Of a stretch of DNA of 64,000 bases, positions 57,607-64,000 are shown one piece after another. The position numbers were made by a program, and so were the translations under genes. The notes under the pieces were generated by a model, which saw only the letters and a program-made list of their open reading frames with translations, was not told the origin of the DNA and ran no database searches. The stretch comes from Phragmites australis (taxonomy: Eukaryota > Streptophyta > Magnoliopsida > Poales > Poaceae): NCBI RefSeq assembly GCF_958298935.1, contig NC_084924.1, forward strand, positions 22,789,819 through 22,853,818. The letters are read 5' to 3'. Every line of letters starts with the position of its first letter. Position 1 is the first letter of the stretch.

Positions 57607-60587
57607 TGTCACACCCGGTTTTAAGACCAAAACCAGATGTAAACTATATGTATACTAGGATCAGTTATCCATACATATAGCGACTTTATTAGTGTAACAG
57701 ACACAGTGTTTCTTATTACATCACTAAATTATTACAAAATGACCACACACGGGACTAAAGAAAAGAACACCACAGCGGAAAAAAGAATGGCGCAGCTCCA
57801 AGCCAACAGGCAGCCGACCGAGAGTTCCACAAGCCTAGAACTCGGCATCATCCTCGGGGAAGTCATCCTCAGGAAATTCTTCAAAGGTTTCACCTTCTGA
57901 AACAGCAAGCGTGAGTATTTCCAATACTCAACAAGTGGGAGAAAAATGAATTTAATATGGTGGCTTGAAACAAGGTTTCCTAATCTAGGGTTTCATTTGC
58001 ATAAAAGCCGATTTTTAGCCCTGAACTATGGAAAACGAATTTTTATTTTAACCGAGAAAAGATGTACCAAAGATTTTCTTTAACCTCTGGGAATTCAACC
58101 CAATTCCCAAAGATCTTCTTTAACCTCCGGGAATTCAACCCAATTCCCAAACCAAGAAAATACCCACCCGACTAATCATGCGAGGGTCCAGGCTGCTCAT
58201 AACCGTGAGCACCGCTGAATATTCAGTTTGACACTTTGCAGAGTTTGTGCACTTTACCCACGAGTCGTGATCTTTTCTGTTGCCGGTACCTGATGGTACC
58301 TTACACACTTCCGGGGTGTGCGCCAAGAGATCACTACGAGGCTTTTCCAGAGAGTCTCCCAGTTACGCACTTGCCCACTGAGGTTTCACTGCCGTACATA
58401 AGTGGAGTAACCCTCCACCCCAGAAGCCTCCTCTTGTGCCGGGTAGAATCGGGAAGTAACCCTTCCTTATCTACACATCCGATTGGCTCATACAACCCTG
58501 GGAGAACATCTAGTTACTAGGCCAAGCCGTACCATATTGGTCTCGTGGTTGCCTTGTTTGCCATGGGTGTTCGCTCCACGAACCAATCCTTAAAATGGTC
58601 TGGGCAAGACCTCCAATAACCCCATAAGGGTATACTACCAAACAACCAATCATGCTGGGAAAAGTAGCCCTTTCTTGCCCAAAACCCCAATTATCTTTGT
58701 TGTTAACTCCCTTAACAACATTAGTTTCCATGATATTCTTCCTATATAAATTTTTAGTTCCTAACTCAAGATTCATCATCCTACACGCTACATGTTCATC
58801 TAAAGCATGGCTAAGCACAAACATGATGATCTGGTATGGAAAAAGCACCTATTTCTAACACTAGTATTTGCTATACTACCCATTTGTAAAACAGCAAGCA
58901 TATTTGTCAAAGACTCGCTTTATGTAAAAACTAGGTTCTGCAATATGGTCAAGACACTTGCCTTTGTCGAAGTGTTGCACAGGACCTTCAAAATCTTCCT
59001 CTTGAAAGTTGCCGAACTCCTGGGCTGAATCGTCTACACGAACACACAATCTAACATAAGAACAGTACACCAAACATTCCAAAAACTAGATGAAAACCCT
59101 ATAAACAGATTCTACGCGACGCTACGATCGCTTGAGCACGAAAATCACCTAAATTGGAGCTATGAACAAAAAGTTATGATTATTTGAAGTTATAGGGGCT
59201 ATTCTGCAAATTTTACTTGAATTTCAGAGAATTACTGAATTGTTTTTATACTGAAAATCTTATTTATAAACAAATCCAGGGGTTTCTATAAAAGTACAGA
59301 GCTTTTATGTGGCTACAGAGAAGTCTAGGGGCTAAAGTGCAAGGTTGCCATTTTCCAGAATTATTATGATTCGGAATTGACTGGATAAAGGCTTTGATGA
59401 TGTGGTATTGATACATAGGCAGATTGGATGACATGGCTCTACGGCTGATTGGGATTATGGAGACGACACGTGGAATTATATGATTGGTTGGGCGAAGAGT
59501 TATTTTGCACCTAATCTGGATCGTTCATCACGGATCCGACGGCTAGGATTCAAAAGGGCTTCGGTCGGCGGTGCAAGCTCGGCGGCGACTAGCTGACGGC
59601 GACGCATGGCTGCGGGGCTCGCCGGAGATGCGCAAAGTGCGCATCCGGGCTCCGTTTGCAACGGGAAAAAGCTTAAAACGGAGAGGAGGAGTAGGGGGTC
59701 CTCATCGAGGCTTCACGGTGGCTGGACACAGCTCGGTGATGGTCGGCGATGAAGGAGTGCGGCCGGCGGGGTCGTAGCTCGATGGGAGAAGGCTACGGTG
59801 GCGGAGAGGCACCGAGGGGCGGCGGAGAAGCTGTCTCATTCTCCTGCGAAGCTGAGAAGGCGGTTAGAGAGGCCAGAGATGACACAGCGGCGTGAAAATG
59901 GTGGCGGCGGCGCACACTCACCGGCGGTGAAGAAGAAGCCGCCGTCGGGTAAGAATTCGAGTGGAAAAGGAGGAGGAAACGGGTGGAATCGCTCGGTGGG
60001 GATTTATGGCATTGAATCCAGCCGATTTTGGAAGGGGAGGGGGCGCGGGGAGGCGCCGATTCGGCGGCGAGCCGACAGAGGGGATCGGGCGCGCTGGAGG
60101 TTGAAGAAGCGGAGCCGGCGGGTTGGCGCGGCTCGGCTCGGGCGGATGGGCGCGGCTCGGCTCGGGTGGGGCCTGCATGGCAGCGGAACAGAGGGCGGGA
60201 GGGGGCGGCTTGGCCTAGCGCAGCAGGCCGGCTCGGCGGGACGGCCCACACGGGAGGAAGGAGAGGGGAGAAGGGGGGTGGTTTGGGCCGGGGGAGAAGG
60301 AGGATTTCGTCCCGAGAGCGCTTTCTGATTTTCCAAAACTTTTTCCAATTGAATTTCTTCAAATTTTCCAAAGAGGTTTTAAAGAGGCGAAACCTAGCGA
60401 AATTTTGCAAACTTTTTCCACCCAATAAAACCTTATTGCATCTACCACGGCATGAATGCATTCAAACAATTATCCTAGGCCAAGTTAATTTTAGAAATTA
60501 ATTCCCTATTGAGCTAAGTTGCAACACCTGAGTTAATTTCTATGAAATTTTTAAATTATTGCAAAAATTTGAATTTTGGGTGTTACA
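57607..60587 (-). repeat. 5' LTR of TB (2981 bp), minus strand
   Basis: Starts TGTCACACCCGG and ends GGTGTTACA on the plus strand. Partner of 40797-43803, 26 bp shorter near 59430. The conserved Tekay block lies at about 58945-59030 on the minus strand, where the frame reads AQEFGNFQEEDFEG and ends GKC. The GC-rich part is at 59565-60330. Confidence 0.92.
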
Positions 60588-61867
60588 TGAACTCACTGTG
60601 GATCAAAAGAATGCCTTGTTCAATGATGTTGTCAATACATTTTTGGAGTTCCTAGAGAACATGAAGGCGAAGGCTTGTAGGAATGCTATGAAGATGATCG
60701 CCAAACTTTGGAGAAGCCACAAGAGCAAGCTTGTGAACGAGTATATGGCAAAAGAGTTGGAGCTCTTCCACAAGTACCCTTATATTAAAAGAGAGGATTG
60801 AGAAGCTTTTGTGGCATTGAAGAGCTCTGAGATGTTCCAAATGGAGAGTTCAGCAAAGAAGCAGCTTCGGGCAAAGAACAAGTAGAATCACAACCTGGGC
60901 ACAGGCGGATACGTGGGGAAAAGGGATAAATGGTAGGCGTAGGATGCAAAGTTAGCCAATGAAGGCTGCGAGAATCCTTGGTTGTAATTCTCTGGATGAT
61001 TGCAATCGTATTTGCATGCTAGGGGTACACTTTCAGATAGTGGAGAAATCACCTTCAAATCTAGCGAAACCGAGATAGTCGCTGAAAAGGTAAAAGAAAT
61101 AGCAACCTACTCCTCTGAAGGTTCATTCACTGGGGTCAGGGAACATGATGTGCTCTCCACTGCGCTGAGAAACCCTGAGCACCCAGGTCGAGTTTGAGGC
61201 GTGTCCAGCTCCCAGGGCTGGAAGTTAGGTTTCCTCGAACACGTCGGGATGTATAAGAAGAGGAAGAGGTCGGTCCCAATATATGTGGAAGCATTGAACC
61301 AGTCAATCAGGGAGATCATTTATCAAGACGTCATGCAAAGGTTTGTGGCACAGGGAGTCTTAATTCCTATTCCGTCATTGGGTGGTAGCCCCATTGCTGG
61401 ATACAAGAGTAGTCAAGCCTTCAGGGAGGTTGAACAACCTATCTTCTCTCCATCTGCGGAGCCCGATACCATAGACCTTCTTGATGGGCCCACATCATAT
61501 TCGCTGGTCATAAGACGCTACTATATTGAGGTTGCAAAGGGCCAGGTGCATCCAAATGTCCAGGTGTTACATACGGTCCCAATACGTCCTGGCTATACCG
61601 TGGTCTTCGTGGATTTTGTACATGCCAATGTCGTGGACACAAATTTCATGTCCCCTCCCCCCCCCCCAATGATGAGATCAAAAAACTAAGTCAAACTCGT
61701 CTTCAAAGGATCCAATGGAAGAGGGGGACATCATGGTGCACACTGTACCTAGGAGCGATCCGCCTAGACATTCAAGTTCTCTACCCCAACCTCAGCATCG
61801 AGATGCGCTAGTAGTGTCGCCTTTGCCCACTCGCGAGGGCACCTGAGAGAAGAAGAAGAAGCCTTTG

Positions 61868-64000
61868 TGTAACACCCTAGTTTTTCAACTTTTTGGAAAT
61901 AGTAATAAATATTATTTTCCTTAGAATAGGGTGTTAGTCTTTGCCTCAAAATCCTAGGAGAAAGAAATTATTTTCTAAAAGCTAGAAATTAACCTTGGCT
62001 ATATTATAGATTGTTTGCATTCATGCCGGAATAGCTGCATTAGGGTTTTTATTGTGCAAAAAATAAGTTTTGAAAACCCCGAGGTGTGCCATTTAAGTTT
62101 TTGGAAAAGTTTGCAAAAAATTTCCTAAAAAGAAAAAACCCCCTTTTCTTTCTTGGGCTTCCCTTTTTCTTTTCTCTTTTTCTCCCTTTCTTTTTCCCTT
62201 GGCAGCCCAACCAATTCTTCCTCTTGGGCTGAGCCGATCTGCCTCCCTCCTTCCTGCCTTCCTACCTGGGCCGACCGAAGGCCAAGGCCCAACAGCACAG
62301 CCGCTTCCGCCCGTTGGCGCCCAGGCTGAAACCCGCCTCCGCTCGTGCGCTAGCGCCCCCCACCTCCTTCTTCCTCCTGCAGCTGAACCGGACTCGAGCA
62401 GCACCGTGCGTTGTGCGCCTTCCCCGTCCTCCCCCGAGTCCGAATCCCAACCAACTCGAGGCTATCGGCAGCCGTGTGCCCACCTATATAGCACCCAAGC
62501 ACCCCTCGGTTTCCCATCTAAAATTCGCGCAATCTTGAGCTCCTCCACTGTAGCCATAGCCGCATGGCCAAGCATCGCCCCAGCGAAATCCGTCGCCTGA
62601 TTGCCGTAGCCGAGCCGCCCCTGAGCATCTCCACCGCCTACCGCGCCCGCTGGTGTCTTCGCCGACACATTTTAACCACTGGAGCTCCCTCCACTAGCTC
62701 ACCCAAGGCTGTCGCCATCTACCCCATCGCCGACCACCTTTTGGAGCCCTGCCGCCTGAGGTAAGCGCTAAAACGGACTCCCCTTGTCCCCTTCTTCCTC
62801 CATCGCCGCTTGCCGTTGACCCCCGTGCCCGACGATGAGGTCCGCCACCTCTTCGGCGATAACACTGCCTCGCCCGAGCTATCCGCCGCTGCCTTCCTCT
62901 CTGTAGCCGGTCGAATAAGCCCCCCTCGTCCTTGACTGTTGGATCTATTTTGGATGGCCACGATTAGAGGCTTTGCATGCCCTTTCAGCGTCTAATCACA
63001 TGATGCCACGTGGCCACTTAATCCTAGTCGGCAAGACAAGCCACGTCATTGCCTACATAAGCTGGCCACCTTAGCGAATTAGTCCGCATGGCAATGCCAC
63101 GTCAGCATGCCTTATCCAGTCAAAATTTCTATTTGTTTTAATTTGGGAATAATGGCAATTTTGCTAATAAGCCCTTGGACTTTCCTGTATTTAAATAAAA
63201 GCCCTTGTATTATATAGTTTATCCCCTAAACTTTTTCATAATTACAAATAGGTCCCTCAATTTTTGCAAAAGGCCCCTATCCTCTTTGTTTTTATTTAAA
63301 GTAAGCCCTTTTATTTTTAGATTTAACCATAATCTTGTTTATAGCATAACTTTCTCATTTTAGCTCCGATTTAGATGGTTTTCACTCTCACGTGTTCGTA
63401 GCGATGTGTACTATCTTGTAGTATATTTTTCATAGATGTTAGCTATTGTTTGGTGTACTATTCTTAGTTGGTTTTGATGTATATTTTTTCGATGTCTTTT
63501 GAGGGCAAACGAGGAGTAATTCGAGAATCTCCAGGACCAAGGTTTTGAAGAGTCCGAGCAGCAAGTTGGGAGAGGCAAGTGTCCTTGAACATTTTGATCC
63601 AAGTTTTGTTTAAAATGGGTTCTTTATTTCAAACATGCATGCTGTTAATTCTGAATCCTATGTACTTATAGTACCCTATTCCATATAATTCCTTATCGCC
63701 AAGTTGTTAGCAGTGGATATGATGGGTAGTCATGCTTAGCTTTGCACAAGGGGATGGAAGGGTTAATGGTTAAACATGATTAATGAATTAATGCAGCTAT
63801 GAGTTGGGAATATTAATGATGGTATAGCAACATGGAACCTTAGGCCTTGAGCAAAGTTGTGTCGTTGATGATGAAGTTATGATGTTGGGTTAGTGTTTGC
63901 TCAAGTAACCTAAGTAAGGATCGGTTCATGGAGCGATAACCCAAGAAATATCATACCAACCACGAGACCTGGTATGGGATAGGCCTAGCCTATTAATTAG
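61868..64000 (+). repeat. T5: Tekay-like LTR, plus strand, cut by window end
   Basis: Starts TGTAACACCCTAG after CTTTG (61863-61867, the expected duplication) inside the TNP1-like region. It parallels the T1 LTR along its length: a GC-rich part at 62160-62910, then the block at 63505-63590 with GAGGCAAGTGTCC, then the region resembling T1 near 3600. The end and any internal domain are outside the window. No gene of its own. Confidence 0.82.

Larger units (their letters stand above)
40797..60587 (-). mobile_element. TB: Tekay-like LTR retrotransposon, minus strand, carrying C1
   Basis: The two LTRs and all usual domains are present on the minus strand: an extra ORF, gag, protease, RT, RNase H, integrase and chromodomain. 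C1 (47573-55614) is inserted in gag. The flanks TCAAC (40792-40796) and TGAAC (60588-60592) agree at 4 of 5 bases, and the split TNP1-like frame is restored across them. By eye the LTRs differ by a few per cent, so TB is fairly young but older than C1. Confidence 0.9.
40541..61689 (+). pseudogene. TNP1-like gene of CACTA-A, split by TB (exonic parts 40541-40796 and 60588-61689)
   Basis: ATG at 40541 (MSSNESSGSSDEAQAPS) with an early TAG. It continues through INIMEIDDDGAPMEKKALQ and LNAWERVPLTIRKIN to the TB insertion, then resumes in register as ELTVDQKNALFNDV at 60588. Then come MIAKLWRSHKSKLV and HKYPYIKRED, with a TGA where a Trp is expected, SAKKQLRAKNK, TGGYVGKRDKW, and later blocks near 61040 (GEITFKSSETEIV) and 61320-61640 (ALNQSIREIIYQDVMQRF, VHPNVQVLHTVPI, GYTVVFVDFVHANVVD). 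Members of this Transposase_24-like family are the second CACTA gene product and probably bind subterminal repeats. A poly-C run lies near 61660. T5 follows at 61868. Confidence 0.72.
18753..61867 (+). mobile_element. CACTA-A: CACTA transposon, plus strand, heavily invaded
   Basis: Starts with CACTACGTAAGAAA at 18753 inside the T3 integrase, followed by an array of CATTAGTGACGGGT repeats. It carries a two-exon gene of unknown function, a TNP2 pseudogene and a TNP1-like gene, all on the plus strand. The insertions C2, S2 and TB split it. T5 enters it at 61868, so its 3' end is outside the window. The AGA at 18750-18752 would be its left 3-bp duplication. Confidence 0.75.

Noticed and set aside
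59793..60461. 222-codon minus-strand frame
   Set aside because: Same GC-rich LTR region as above in the other TB LTR; Pro/Ser/Arg-rich in all frames.
1..64000. Host genes, tRNA or rRNA genes, CRISPR arrays, bacterial features
   Set aside because: None seen; everything readable is transposon-derived and eukaryotic in layout.

Overview
The window is plant nuclear DNA, almost certainly from a grass (Poaceae). It consists entirely of transposable elements nested inside one another. I found no intact host gene, no rRNA or tRNA gene and no CRISPR array. The grass assignment rests on ~3-kb Tekay/Del-type LTRs, CRM-like Ty3 elements primed by initiator tRNA-Met, and CACTA elements with TNP2/TNP1-like genes. 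Every recognisable coding region carries stops or frameshifts. Two CRM-like insertions hint at a (peri)centromeric location, but that is inference.

Element names used below: T1, L4, T3, TB and T5 are Tekay-like copies or LTRs; E5 is an LTR fragment; CACTA-A and CACTA-B are CACTA elements; C1 and C2 are CRM-like elements; S1, S2 and S3 are solo LTRs; G is a Tat-like remnant; X is an unclassified insertion.

Left part (1-18752). T1 (integrase end plus 3' LTR, to 4662) lies inside a minus-strand LTR, L4 (4668-6568). L4 lies inside the TNP1-like gene of CACTA-B (minus strand, TIR end at 12073). CACTA-B also carries solo LTR S1 (9689-11119, TSD GTAGT) inside its TNP2 remnant. CACTA-B sits in a plus-strand LTR (E5, ending 12387), which sits in the 3' LTR of T3 (minus strand, LTR to 15735, pol to 18752). 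T3 also holds a hAT remnant (14256-15173) and insertion X (17053-18529).

Centre and right (18753-64000). CACTA-A starts at its TIR at 18753 inside the T3 integrase. It carries an unfamiliar two-exon gene (19521-20217), a TNP2 pseudogene (21432-24524) and a TNP1-like gene split into 40541-40796 and 60588-61689. It was invaded by C2 (25430-38025, TSD CTAAG), solo LTR S2 (38684-40087, TSD TCTCC), TB (40797-60587, minus strand, near-perfect TSD) and a further Tekay LTR, T5, that runs off the end (61868-64000). C2 encloses the minus-strand remnant G, which encloses solo LTR S3 (32295-35455, TSD GATAG). TB encloses the youngest-looking element, C1 (47573-55614), with two 1205-bp LTRs and TSD AGACA.

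The most interesting item is an extra ORF upstream of gag in TB (57431 down to 56634). Its first residues closely match the histone H3 N-terminal tail, and the same element encodes an integrase with a chromodomain, a module class that binds H3 tails. Other points of interest are the tandem-domain gene in CACTA-A, subterminal-type repeat arrays in front of each CACTA gene, hairpin arrays inside the 1.4-kb solo LTRs, a conserved coding-like block within Tekay LTRs, and an excess of TAG stops consistent with loss of methylated cytosines at CAG sites.
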